From Pantoea sp. A4 (lineage in GTDB: Bacteria; Pseudomonadota; Gammaproteobacteria; Enterobacterales; Enterobacteriaceae): 64,000 nucleotides of DNA. A program made the translations under genes and the position numbers. Positions 28,947 through 36,827 of the stretch are shown here, piece after piece; positions within the stretch are counted from its first letter, which is position 1; every line of letters begins with the position of its first letter. The stretch covers positions 62,001 through 126,000 of the forward strand of contig NZ_ALXE01000019.1 of assembly GCF_000295955.2 (NCBI RefSeq), given 5' to 3'. The notes under the pieces are model-generated. The model did not search any database. It was not told the DNA's origin and worked only from the letters and a program-made list of their open reading frames with translations.

Positions 28947-29993
28947 TTAGAGCAATGGGCGTTCCCCACGGTGCCAGAGTTTTACCAGCAAACGCTCTGC
29001 AGCGTGGCTGGCACTGGCGCTGAAACGGTCCATCATTTTACGACGACGCGCATAATGTACGCGCAGTACGCTGAAATGATGCATTTGTTTGATGATCACA
29101 TCGTCACTGGTGGCGATAGCATCCACGAGGTCGAGATCCAACGCCTGACGACCATACCAGTGCTCACCGGTCGCCACTTTTTCCAGATCGAGCTTCGGTC
29201 GCATCTGGTGAACAAAGCTTTTGAACAGCTGATGTGTTTCATCGAGATCTTCACGAAACTTTTCGCGGCCTTCATCGGTGTTTTCGCCAAACAGCGTCAG
29301 AGTGCGTTTATATTGCCCAGCGGTGTGAAGTTCCACATCAATATCATTGCGTTTAAGCAGGCGATTAAAGTTAGGGATCTGTGCCACTACACCGATTGAA
29401 CCCAGAATGGCGAACGGAGCGGCAACAATATGATCGGCCACACAAGCCATCATGTAGCCGCCACTGGCCGCCACTTTATCCACGGTCGCCGTGATGCGCA
29501 GCCCACCTTCACGCAGACGCTGCAATTGGGAAGCCGCCAGACCATAGCCATGCACCACCCCACCAGGGCTTTCCAGACGGATCAGGACTTCATCCCCTGG
29601 CGTGGCAACCGCCAGAATCGCCGTGACTTCTTCACGCAGGCCGCTGACTTCGTGGGCATCAACGCTACCTTTAAAATCAATCACGTAGAGAGTCGGTTTC
29701 GCTGCTGCCACCGTGCCCTGCTTCGCATCGCGTTTTGCCGCTTTCGCCTTGAGCTTTTCCTCTTTCTTATGCTGCTTCTGCCACAGCTTCTGCGCCTCTG
29801 GCTTCATCTTGGCCAAACGCAGATCATCCTGCATTTGCTGATAATCATCGCTGAGGTCAGTGAGCTGGAGATGCCCAGCCTGGTTGCGTTTACGTTGCGC
29901 GGCGTTGACCACGATCAAAACAATAGCGGCAACAGCGACCACCAGCGTCACGACTTTTGCTAAAAATAACCCATAGCTGAAAAGGAGATCCAT
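28947..29993 (-). CDS. sohB: SohB, S49-family inner-membrane protease
   Basis: The 348-residue protein (E. coli 349) starts with a membrane helix (about 10-28). A charged coiled region (about 40-95, KLKAKAAKRDAKQG) leads to the S49 peptidase domain: VIDFKGSVDAHEV, RLESPGGVVHGYG, and the catalytic Ser-containing VAASGGYMMACVAD with the downstream IGSIGVV. E. coli SohB suppresses loss of HtrA/DegP when overexpressed. Divergent from yciK. Confidence 0.95.
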   Translation of the reverse strand: MDLLFSYGLFLAKVVTLVVAVAAIVLIVVNAAQRKRNQAGHLQLTDLSDDYQQMQDDLRLAKMKPEAQKLWQKQHKKEEKLKAKAAKRDAKQGTVAAAKPTLYVIDFKGSVDAHEVSGLREEVTAILAVATPGDEVLIRLESPGGVVHGYGLAASQLQRLREGGLRITATVDKVAASGGYMMACVADHIVAAPFAILGSIGVVAQIPNFNRLLKRNDIDVELHTAGQYKRTLTLFGENTDEGREKFREDLDETHQLFKSFVHQMRPKLDLEKVATGEHWYGRQALDLDLVDAIATSDDVIIKQMHHFSVLRVHYARRRKMMDRFSASASHAAERLLVKLWHRGERPLL

Positions 29994-30169
29994 TCGGCTG
30001 CCTTCTTATTAAACAGAGTTTTAGATACGTCAGTAAGTTTACCTGCTTTACCGTTTCTCGTCGCCAGGCATGACATCCTCGTTTACAGATTGCATGGCAC
30101 AGGTTTGCACCGGACGCTAAAATCAGGCATAAAGCGTGCTTTAGCGAGACTTAACACAGGACGGCAAGC

Positions 30170-30931
30170 GTGCTCTATCAACCTGAAAACGATTTACTGC
30201 AAGACAAGCATATTCTGGTCACTGGCGCTTCCGACGGTATTGGTCGCGAGGCCGCGCTGACGTATGCCCGTTTCGGCGCAAAACTGATTTTACTGGGCCG
30301 GGATACAGTGCGCTTACAGTCGGTTGCTGATGAAATACAGCAGGTGAGCGGTCATGCGGCAACGTGGCATACCTTTGACTTTAGCCATGCTACGCCGGAG
30401 AGCAGCCAGAAACTCGTCGCACAGGTCGCGCAACAGGTGCCCCGTCTCGATGGTGTCTTACACAATGCCGGGATCCTGGGTGAAATTGTGCCAATGAGCG
30501 AGATTGATCCACAGGTCTGGCGGCAAGTGATGCAGGTGAATGTGGATGCCACTTTCTGGCTGACTCAGGCGCTGTTGCCACTGCTGTTGAAATCACCTCA
30601 GGCCTCGCTGATTTTTACCACCTCCAGCGTGGGGCGCGTGGGGCGTGCAGGTTGGGGTTCGTATGCGGTCTCGAAGTTTGCCACTGAGGGCATGATGCAG
30701 GTGCTGGCCGACGAGTATCAAGGGCAGTCTCTGCGCATTAACTGTATCAATCCGGGTGGAACCCGCACCAAAATGCGTGCCAGTGCATTCCCGGATGAAA
30801 ATGCGCAGAAGCTGAAAACCCCCGCCGATCTGATGCCGCTCTATCTGTGGCTGATGGGCAAAGACAGCGCAGCAGAGAACGGCAAAAGCTTCGATGCTCA
30901 GCCAGGACGCAAAGCCGGACCCGCAGAGTAA
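30170..30931 (+). CDS. yciK: YciK, short-chain dehydrogenase/reductase
   Basis: A classical SDR of 253 residues. The cofactor motif is TGASDGIGREAA (about 19-30), NAG is in LHNAGILGE, and the catalytic Ser-Tyr-Lys is TTSSVGR...SYAVSKFA. NPGGTRTKMRA is conserved with E. coli YciK (252 residues). The substrate is unknown. The stop overlaps the btuR start (TAATG at 30929-30933), giving translational coupling. Confidence 0.95.
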   Translation: MLYQPENDLLQDKHILVTGASDGIGREAALTYARFGAKLILLGRDTVRLQSVADEIQQVSGHAATWHTFDFSHATPESSQKLVAQVAQQVPRLDGVLHNAGILGEIVPMSEIDPQVWRQVMQVNVDATFWLTQALLPLLLKSPQASLIFTTSSVGRVGRAGWGSYAVSKFATEGMMQVLADEYQGQSLRINCINPGGTRTKMRASAFPDENAQKLKTPADLMPLYLWLMGKDSAAENGKSFDAQPGRKAGPAE

Positions 30932-31521
30932 TGGGCGAACAACGTCATCAGCAGCGTCAGCAGCGCCTGAAAGAACAGGTTGACGCGCGCATCGCTGCCG
31001 CGACTGAAGTGCGTGGAATTTTGATGGTGTTTACTGGTAACGGTAAAGGGAAAACCACCGCGGCGTTTGGCACCGCCTTACGCGCCTGCGGCCACGGCAA
31101 GCAAGTCGGCGTGATTCAGTTTATTAAAGGCGAGTGGCCCAACGGTGAACGCAATCTGCTGGAGCCGCACGGGGTAGAGTTTCAGGTGATGGCGACGGGT
31201 TTTACCTGGGACACGCAAAACCGCCAGACCGACACCGAAGCCTGCCTTGGCGTCTGGCAACATGCCCTGCGCATGCTGGCTGATAGCCGTCTGGATCTGG
31301 TGATCCTGGATGAAATCACCTACATGGTGAGCATGGATTATCTGCCGCTGGAAGCGCTGGTTAGCGCGCTACAGCATCGTCCTGCCCATCAGAGCGTCAT
31401 TATTACCGGGCGCGGTTGTCATCGAACGCTGACAGAAATGGCGGATACCGTCACAGAAATGCGCCCGGTCAAGCACGCCTTTGATGCCGGCATTCAGGCG
31501 CAACAAGGCATCGACTGGTGA
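30931..31521 (+). CDS. btuR: Cob(I)yrinic acid a,c-diamide adenosyltransferase
   Basis: BtuR (CobO) transfers the adenosyl group of ATP to corrinoids to form coenzyme B12. The 196 residues equal E. coli BtuR in length. The ATP loop is GNGKGKTTAAFG, followed by VIQFIKGEWPNGER, DEITYMV and ITGRGCH. The start at 30931 is within the yciK stop; an open frame beginning inside yciK at 30847 is not family-like. The gene implies corrinoid salvage. A strong terminator follows. Confidence 0.96.
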   Translation: MGEQRHQQRQQRLKEQVDARIAAATEVRGILMVFTGNGKGKTTAAFGTALRACGHGKQVGVIQFIKGEWPNGERNLLEPHGVEFQVMATGFTWDTQNRQTDTEACLGVWQHALRMLADSRLDLVILDEITYMVSMDYLPLEALVSALQHRPAHQSVIITGRGCHRTLTEMADTVTEMRPVKHAFDAGIQAQQGIDW

Positions 31522-31540
31522 TCTGACGTTTTTAAATAAA

Positions 31541-31565
31541 AAAAACCCGGCTTAGCCGGGTTTTG
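31541..31565. terminator. Bidirectional terminator between btuR and rluB
   Basis: A 10-bp perfect stem AAAACCCGGC / GCCGGGTTTT around TTA, with A- and T-runs on both sides. It serves the convergent genes btuR and rluB. Confidence 0.92.
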
Positions 31566-31583
31566 CAAACACGTCTTCTTTAA

Positions 31584-32459
31584 TTAGCTGCCGCGCTTAG
31601 GTGCGCTGCGGCGAGTATTAGTACCGGTTTGCGTATGACGTTTTACCGCACGGCGGATCTGATTAGCCTTAGTACGACGGCGATCTTTCTCCACAGCCAG
31701 TTTAGTCACGGTTTCTTCATCCATGTCGACCAGCGTGCGCAGGTAGTTCACCGCAGGCAGATCCATTTCGGTCCAGCCGCCACGTGGCAGACCTTTTGGC
31801 AGTGCAATATCACCGTAACGCACACGGATCAGACGGCTAACCTGCACGCCAACTGCTTCCCACAGACGACGAACTTCGCGGTTACGCCCTTCAGTCAGGG
31901 TGACGTTGTACCACTGGTTGATCCCTTCACCGCCGCTAAACTTCAGCGTTTTGAATGCGGCGGGGCCATCTTCCAACTGAACGCCTTTGCTAAGCTGACG
32001 AATTTTATCGTCATCAACCTGACCAAAGACGCGCACGGCATACTCGCGCTCAACTTCACGGCTTGGGTGCATCAGACGGTTTGCCAGTTCACCATCAGTA
32101 GTGAATAACAGCAGACCGCAGGTGTTGACATCCAGACGTCCTACCGCAATCCAGCGTGAACCGCGCAGACGTGGCAGGCGATCAAACACCGTTGGACGCC
32201 CTTCTGGATCATTACGGGTGCAGAGCTCGCCTTCTGGTTTGTAATAAGCCAGTACGCGACACACTTCCGTGGTGGATTCTGCGATGGAGACCAAATGACC
32301 ATCAATACGAATTTTCAGGCCTTTGTCATTTTCGACGCGATCACCCAGGGTGGCCAATTTGCCATCAACGCTTACGCGGCCTGCGGCGATTTTTGCTTCG
32401 ATTTCACGACGCGAACCGTGGCCGGCACGCGCTAAAACTTTTTGTAACTTCTCGCTCAT
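31584..32459 (-). CDS. rluB: 23S rRNA pseudouridine(2605) synthase RluB
   Basis: RluB makes pseudouridine 2605 in 23S rRNA. The 291 residues start with an S4 RNA-binding domain ([22 protein letters not shown]). The catalytic aspartate is in [27 protein letters not shown], and [14 protein letters not shown] follows. The C-terminal tail is long and basic (about 240-291), as in E. coli. The next E. coli gene, yciO, is separated here by a 2.5-kb insertion. Confidence 0.96.
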   Translation of the reverse strand: MSEKLQKVLARAGHGSRREIEAKIAAGRVSVDGKLATLGDRVENDKGLKIRIDGHLVSIAESTTEVCRVLAYYKPEGELCTRNDPEGRPTVFDRLPRLRGSRWIAVGRLDVNTCGLLLFTTDGELANRLMHPSREVEREYAVRVFGQVDDDKIRQLSKGVQLEDGPAAFKTLKFSGGEGINQWYNVTLTEGRNREVRRLWEAVGVQVSRLIRVRYGDIALPKGLPRGGWTEMDLPAVNYLRTLVDMDEETVTKLAVEKDRRRTKANQIRRAVKRHTQTGTNTRRSAPKRGS

Positions 32460-32839
32460 GGAGCTGCCTCACTGTCGCCTTCCCAGGCGTCGGATTTGAA
32501 TAGCTTAATACTTATAAATCAATAGGTTATATTGACCTTCGGGTGCTATTATACAGGATGTACAACACGAAGTAACGCTTAATGTTGTCGCGATACTAAC
32601 CAAAGAACGAATCGTAAGATCAGTGAGTTGAAAATTAAATTATGCAAAATGGAGTAATAATCACTTTATGCTCTGCTATTCACAAAAATACATCTGGTTA
32701 GTCGTTATAAGGATCAAAGTTGACCTTTTCACGCGCCTCTTCTATAGTTCTTAGAAGGGGTATGCATCCTGCAGCCTGATATTACTCAATTTCTCTAAAA
32801 AAAAATTAATTAAATTAATATATATCTTAAAGAGGTCCT
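32460..32839. other. Intergenic rluB / 348-residue gene, 380 bases
   Basis: The left part holds the rluB promoter (leftward). From about 32560 the composition turns A+T-rich and stays so into the insertion. AAAGAGGT at 32828-32835 is a good ribosome site for the next gene. No hrp-box-like GGAACC...CCAC pair is seen. Confidence 0.45.
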
Positions 32840-33886
32840 ATGTCAGACTTTCTTTTAGCTTCCCATAATTCACGTCGTTCTAACAGTAGATCAAATACAA
32901 GTAATAGCTCACAGCAGACTAGTGACTTGCTAAATACTTCTTTTTCCAGTGATAATGTTTTTGAAGAGGGAGTCACTATTCCTATAGCCGAGGGTATAAA
33001 GCTTACATCCTCAGACCCTGAGTTCAGTACAAATAAGAATAACAAATATCAACTAAAGAAATCAAAAAAACATGATAAAACTTACAAGTATATTTTAAGT
33101 GAAACTGGCTCTGACGTTATATCTGTCACTAACAAAAACATCACAGTTGTCGAATATGCAACACCTGAAACCATCATTCCTGCTGGAAGGTCTCTTTTGC
33201 TGCTGAATAATGTTTTCTCTAAAATCAGTGATGGAAATTATAAATTCAACCTTACTGTTCCCGATAGTTGCATCCAGTCCACTGAGTACATACTAAACAC
33301 TGCTCTTGGACAGGTGAATAATGATGGTAAGTTCCCCTTCCTCAAAGAAGCTAGAGATGAACCCTTCGAGGAACGCTATTCTCATAACTTAATCATTGAA
33401 TTTGAAAATAAACCTAAAAAAAACAGTAAACTGAAAAAATTCCCTGCACTAAATATTAGTCAGGATGAGAATTTCAGGGAGAAATTTGTTAATGCCAACA
33501 AGAAATATAGTTTTAACACTTTAAGCAAGAATCTAATGGTGGGTAATGGCATCATCGCGCTCAACACCTTAGACCCAGATTCTGTATTTCATATCAGTGC
33601 TGTCGTTGCTGCATATGCTGAAAATGGTATTATAAAAACGTTTCTAGTATCAGATGCTGATGAAAAAGACAGAAGTGAACTCAAAAACTACTCAATTAGC
33701 GGAGGTAAGCTTACCAAAAAAGACGTTATAAAATTGCCCAAAATTACCTCGATACGTATGATTGCTGTTAATGATTATAATTTTAAACAATGGCAAGGAT
33801 ACGACCCTCAGACCCCACATGAACCAGGACAATTCTCCAGTGAAAATGGCTTTTTGATTGGAAAAGTCAATGTAAGAAAAAAATGA
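32840..33886 (+). CDS. Unrecognised 348-residue protein, possible secreted effector
   Basis: I do not recognise this protein. Codon use is much more A+T-rich than its neighbours, which suggests transfer. Residues 1-40 are full of Ser, Asn and Thr (SNSRSNTSNSSQQ) and probably disordered, as in type III secreted effectors; no Sec signal or membrane helix is present. The rest is Lys/Asn-rich and globular. The only cysteine is Cys144 (PDSCIQSTEYIL). It is followed at a distance by His251 (VFHISAVVAAYAENG) and Asp272 (FLVSDADEKD). That order, and a strand-turn-strand shape between His and Asp, resemble papain-like cysteine protease/deamidase folds. This is inference from pattern only. RBS AAAGAGG precedes ATG 32840. 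Confidence 0.7.
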   Translation: MSDFLLASHNSRRSNSRSNTSNSSQQTSDLLNTSFSSDNVFEEGVTIPIAEGIKLTSSDPEFSTNKNNKYQLKKSKKHDKTYKYILSETGSDVISVTNKNITVVEYATPETIIPAGRSLLLLNNVFSKISDGNYKFNLTVPDSCIQSTEYILNTALGQVNNDGKFPFLKEARDEPFEERYSHNLIIEFENKPKKNSKLKKFPALNISQDENFREKFVNANKKYSFNTLSKNLMVGNGIIALNTLDPDSVFHISAVVAAYAENGIIKTFLVSDADEKDRSELKNYSISGGKLTKKDVIKLPKITSIRMIAVNDYNFKQWQGYDPQTPHEPGQFSSENGFLIGKVNVRKK

Positions 33887-34367
33887 AACCTCATTATATA
33901 TACATAACCATCTTGATTATTTTATGTTCATGCAGGCAGCGGTGTATTTTATATTTTTCACCTGTTATTTTATCTCAATGAAAGTTTCGTTCTACCACCT
34001 GCATACATTAGAATAAATTATGTATTGTTGGTCTACTAAAATGAAAGGTGGTCCATGTTAGTAATTTCACTTAAAACAGTTACTTTAACTACAGCTACAT
34101 AAAAAAAACCACATCACCCTAACAAGTTGAGTTAAATTTCCGTATAAGACTTAAAACCCTTAATCAAATAACCTTCACTTGAATTATCTTAGGCACAGTA
34201 GTATTAATAATATAAAAATATACATTTGTTGTTATATACATTAAATAAAAACACGCTAAATCAGAGAGTTGCAGACAAACGCTTTGGTTGATGCATAAAA
34301 GAAATTTAATTACATGCCATGAATCTTCACCAGGGATTTACCGGCATGTCTGAATGAAGATCACTCC
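33887..34367. other. A+T-rich intergenic, 481 bases
   Basis: Very A+T-rich, with no credible frame on either strand and no clear terminator, transposase remnant or direct repeat. It lies between the two genes of the insertion and probably contains the promoter of the lipoprotein gene. Confidence 0.45.
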
Positions 34368-35015
34368 ATGAGAAAACGACTGCTCGTGCCTGCGCTTGCT
34401 GCGCTGGGCTTGTGCGGCTGTTCGGTGGGTCATACCGAATACAGCCGTACTGCACTGTCACATGTTGATATGAGCTTTACCGGCGCGCCCACCATTCTGG
34501 GGCTGGGTACGCTGGGCACCACCATTCCCCTTACGCCTGAATACAGCCTGACTGCCGCCCACGTGGCAAAATTTGCCTTACAGCGGGTTAAGGCCTATCA
34601 CCCGTATTGTGACGTTGCGATTATTTATCATAAAAACTCACCCTACACGCTGACAAAATTCCGCAGCAGTGAAATGGGCGAACCGATTAAAATGTACGGC
34701 TACAGTTTTGTTAGCGCATTGCCAGTTGAGTCGGAGGGGGTTAATTTAGCCCGGACCACTATCCGTAACCTCTGGAATAAAAAACCCTGCATGGCGGTGG
34801 CTTCTAATGCCGGTGTGGTTCAGGGCATGTCCGGCGGCGGTGTTTATAATCGTGATGATACGTTGGCGGGTGTCATCGTTGGTTATACCAGCGGGATTAA
34901 AAATAACCGCAGTGGCAAAGTTTTCCTGAAAGATGTGTCACTCTACATTCCCTATGGGGAATTCAAAACCTGGCTGCAAAGTAATATTAATCAGGCACCG
35001 GGTAACAGTGCCTGA
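34368..35015 (+). CDS. Trypsin-like serine protease lipoprotein
   Basis: The 215-residue protein starts with a lipoprotein signal peptide (MRKRLLVPALAALGLCGC; lipidation at Cys18, with a further Cys16). The mature part has the chymotrypsin-fold triad in order: His65 (LTAAHVAK), Asp82 (PYCDVAII) and Ser155 (GMSGGGVYN), the usual GxSGG. Two more cysteines (Cys81, Cys141) may be paired. The 27 residues after Cys18 suit a tether. It is probably a periplasmic-facing or surface protease, target unknown. It lies in an insertion absent from E. coli and ends eight bases from the convergent yciO. Codon use is closer to the backbone than that of the preceding gene. Confidence 0.82.
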   Translation: MRKRLLVPALAALGLCGCSVGHTEYSRTALSHVDMSFTGAPTILGLGTLGTTIPLTPEYSLTAAHVAKFALQRVKAYHPYCDVAIIYHKNSPYTLTKFRSSEMGEPIKMYGYSFVSALPVESEGVNLARTTIRNLWNKKPCMAVASNAGVVQGMSGGGVYNRDDTLAGVIVGYTSGIKNNRSGKVFLKDVSLYIPYGEFKTWLQSNINQAPGNSA

Positions 35016-35023
35016 GGGAATCA

Positions 35024-35644
35024 TCAGCGGAAGGGGTTGGGATCGCCGGCCCCGACCCGCACTACGGCAGGCGCATCGTCAGTCAGGTCCACCACCGTGG
35101 TAGGCTGTTGACCCAGCGTGCCGCCATCCAGAATCAGATCGACCAGCTTGCCAATGCTGTGCTGGATATCTTCTGGATCAGATTCCGTGAAGTCATTACC
35201 TGGTAAAATCAGCGACGTTGACATCAACGGCTCATTTAAGCGCTCCAGCAACGCCAGGGCCACAGGATGCTCCGGCACACGTAAACCGATGGTTTTACGC
35301 TTTTCATTCATGAGGCGACGAGGCACTTCTTTCGTGGCTTTCAGAATAAAGGTGTACTGGCCCGGCGTGTTATTTTTCAGCAGACGAAAAGCACTGTTAT
35401 CCACCTGCGAATAAACCGACAGTTCAGAAAGGTCACGGCACATCAGCGTGAAATTGTGATTGCCGTCCAACTGGCGAATACGGCAAATGCGCTCCATGGC
35501 ATTTTTATCTTCCAGGCGGCATCCCAGCGCGTAACCGGAATCGGTGGGATAGACAATCACGCTACCTTTATTCAGATAATCTACCGCCTGGTTAATCAGG
35601 CGCGGCTGTGGGTTATCCGGATGAATATGAAAACGTTGACTCAT
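35024..35644 (-). CDS. yciO: YciO, Sua5/YrdC-family protein
   Basis: The 206 residues equal E. coli YciO in length. The Sua5/YrdC core is YLNKGSVIVYPTDSGYALGC, then PGQYTFILKATKEVPRR, TIGLRVPEHPV and DLILDGG. YrdC paralogs make threonylcarbamoyl-AMP for tRNA t6A; the role of YciO itself is not settled. It follows rnm on the same strand with a 30-base gap. Confidence 0.94.
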   Translation of the reverse strand: MSQRFHIHPDNPQPRLINQAVDYLNKGSVIVYPTDSGYALGCRLEDKNAMERICRIRQLDGNHNFTLMCRDLSELSVYSQVDNSAFRLLKNNTPGQYTFILKATKEVPRRLMNEKRKTIGLRVPEHPVALALLERLNEPLMSTSLILPGNDFTESDPEDIQHSIGKLVDLILDGGTLGQQPTTVVDLTDDAPAVVRVGAGDPNPFR

Positions 35645-35674
35645 AACAAACCTCTTATCACCTTGCGGTGTTTA

Positions 35675-36556
35675 TTATCTCGGTGCAAGCGCCGGGAAAC
35701 GCTCCCAAACTGGCTGTACGCCGCCAGGTAGCCACAGCTTGCGCCCCAGTTCAATCCATGGGCAGGGCTGATGAAAATCAGAGCCCTGTGAGCCCGCCAG
35801 GTCATGTTCCTGCGCCCACAGGCTGTGCTGTGTACGCTCATGGGGGGCCTGTTGGCACTGTGCCACCTCCATCGCGTCACCGCCTGCGGCTTTAAACCAC
35901 GCAATCAGGCGTTTCAACCACTTAGTCGAAAGGCCGTAACGCCCAGGGTGCGCCAGCACGGCGCAGCCACCTGCCTCATGGATGGCGGTGACGGCTTCCT
36001 CAATTGTACACCAGAGTGGGGGCACATAACCGGTTTTGCCACGCGCCAGATACTGTTTGAATACCTGAACCATGGTATCCGCTTTACCCAGCTCAATAAG
36101 GTAACGCGCAAAGTGACCACGGGTAATAACCCCCTCGCCTGCCAGCCTGCGCGCGCCCGCCAGTGTATCCGGAATACGCGCTTTTTCCAGCCGTTCTGCG
36201 ATGCGCTCCGCACGCTGTTGACGAAACTCACGCTGTGCAGCCAGCAAGCGCTGTAGCGCGGGATGCTGCGGATCGATCTGTAATCCGACGATGTGGATCT
36301 CATGGTTTTCCCACAGCGTCGAAATTTCCACGCCCGGCACTACTTTCAAGGGCAGTTGCTGATCGATCACCGTTTGCTGCGCCTCGGCAATGCCATCGAC
36401 AGAGTCGTGATCGGTTATCGCCAGCACGCCAACACGATGGGTGACTGCACGTTGTACCAGTTCTGAAGGGGTAAGTAATCCGTCCGATGCCCGGGTATGG
36501 CTATGGAGATCGTACAGAGGAAAACGTGGGATCTCGCTCAAGATGCCGTCCTGCAT
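35675..36556 (-). CDS. rnm: RNase AM (5'-3' exoribonuclease, PHP domain)
   Basis: A PHP-family metal-dependent phosphoesterase of 293 residues (TrpH/YciV), known in E. coli to trim 5' ends of rRNA and to act on 3',5'-bisphosphonucleotides. Metal ligands are in YDLHSHTRASDG, ITDHDSVDG, PGVEIS, VLAHPGRYG and GSDFH. It is divergent from the trp operon, as in E. coli. Confidence 0.94.
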   Translation of the reverse strand: MQDGILSEIPRFPLYDLHSHTRASDGLLTPSELVQRAVTHRVGVLAITDHDSVDGIAEAQQTVIDQQLPLKVVPGVEISTLWENHEIHIVGLQIDPQHPALQRLLAAQREFRQQRAERIAERLEKARIPDTLAGARRLAGEGVITRGHFARYLIELGKADTMVQVFKQYLARGKTGYVPPLWCTIEEAVTAIHEAGGCAVLAHPGRYGLSTKWLKRLIAWFKAAGGDAMEVAQCQQAPHERTQHSLWAQEHDLAGSQGSDFHQPCPWIELGRKLWLPGGVQPVWERFPALAPR

Positions 36557-36608
36557 TGTTGAATTTGCCGGGCATGATAACGATTTTGTTTGATGATGAA
36601 AAAGGCTA

Positions 36609-36644
36609 TTGACTTTTCTTATGCGAACCCGTTAACTAGTACGC
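36609..36644 (+). promoter_or_regulatory. trp promoter and TrpR operator
   Basis: The -35 TTGACT (36609-36614) and -10 TTAACT (36632-36637) are 17 bases apart. The -10 region and downstream (GTTAACTAGTACGCAAGTTCAC) match the E. coli trp promoter. The TrpR operator covers 36624-36643. Its right half keeps CTAG (36636-36639), but the left half reads CCCG (36628-36631) where E. coli has CTAG. Confidence 0.88.
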
Positions 36645-36674
36645 AAGTTCACAATACATCTCAGGGTGAAAATC

Positions 36675-36758
36675 ATGGCTGTTAATCAGATGCTGTTCAA
36701 AGGGTGGTGGCGCAACGTTCCCAGTTTCGGGCGACGTTGTCCTGCACACTTTGTTTAA
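36675..36758 (+). CDS. trpL: trp operon leader peptide TrpL
   Basis: A 27-residue leader with the tandem Trp codons 11-12 (TGGTGG, 36705-36710) in LFKGWWRN. E. coli TrpL has 14 residues, so this one runs 13 codons further past the control codons. AGGGTGAA upstream is the ribosome site. A possible 1:2 pause hairpin pairs CAACGT (36713-36718) with ACGTTG (36734-36739). Translation beyond Trp would cover this hairpin fully and part of the antiterminator arm. Confidence 0.9.
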   Translation: MAVNQMLFKGWWRNVPSFGRRCPAHFV

Positions 36759-36777
36759 TCGCCGTGCAGAACCCCTG

Positions 36778-36804
36778 AGCCCGCCTAGCAGCGGGCTTTT
36801 TTTT
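36778..36804 (+). terminator. trp attenuator
   Basis: The 7-bp stem AGCCCGC / GCGGGCT (loop CTAGCA) is followed by eight Ts: the 3:4 terminator. The competing antiterminator can be drawn from CGGGC (36728-36732) with GCCCG (36779-36783) and CTGCAC (36742-36747) with GTGCAG (36764-36769). Confidence 0.92.
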
Positions 36805-36827
36805 AGGCGTAATTCAGAGAATTGATC

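Noticed and set aside
28832..29023. 63-codon plus-strand frame between topA and sohB
   Set aside because: It crosses the sohB terminator and runs antisense into the end of sohB; no ribosome site and no family resemblance.
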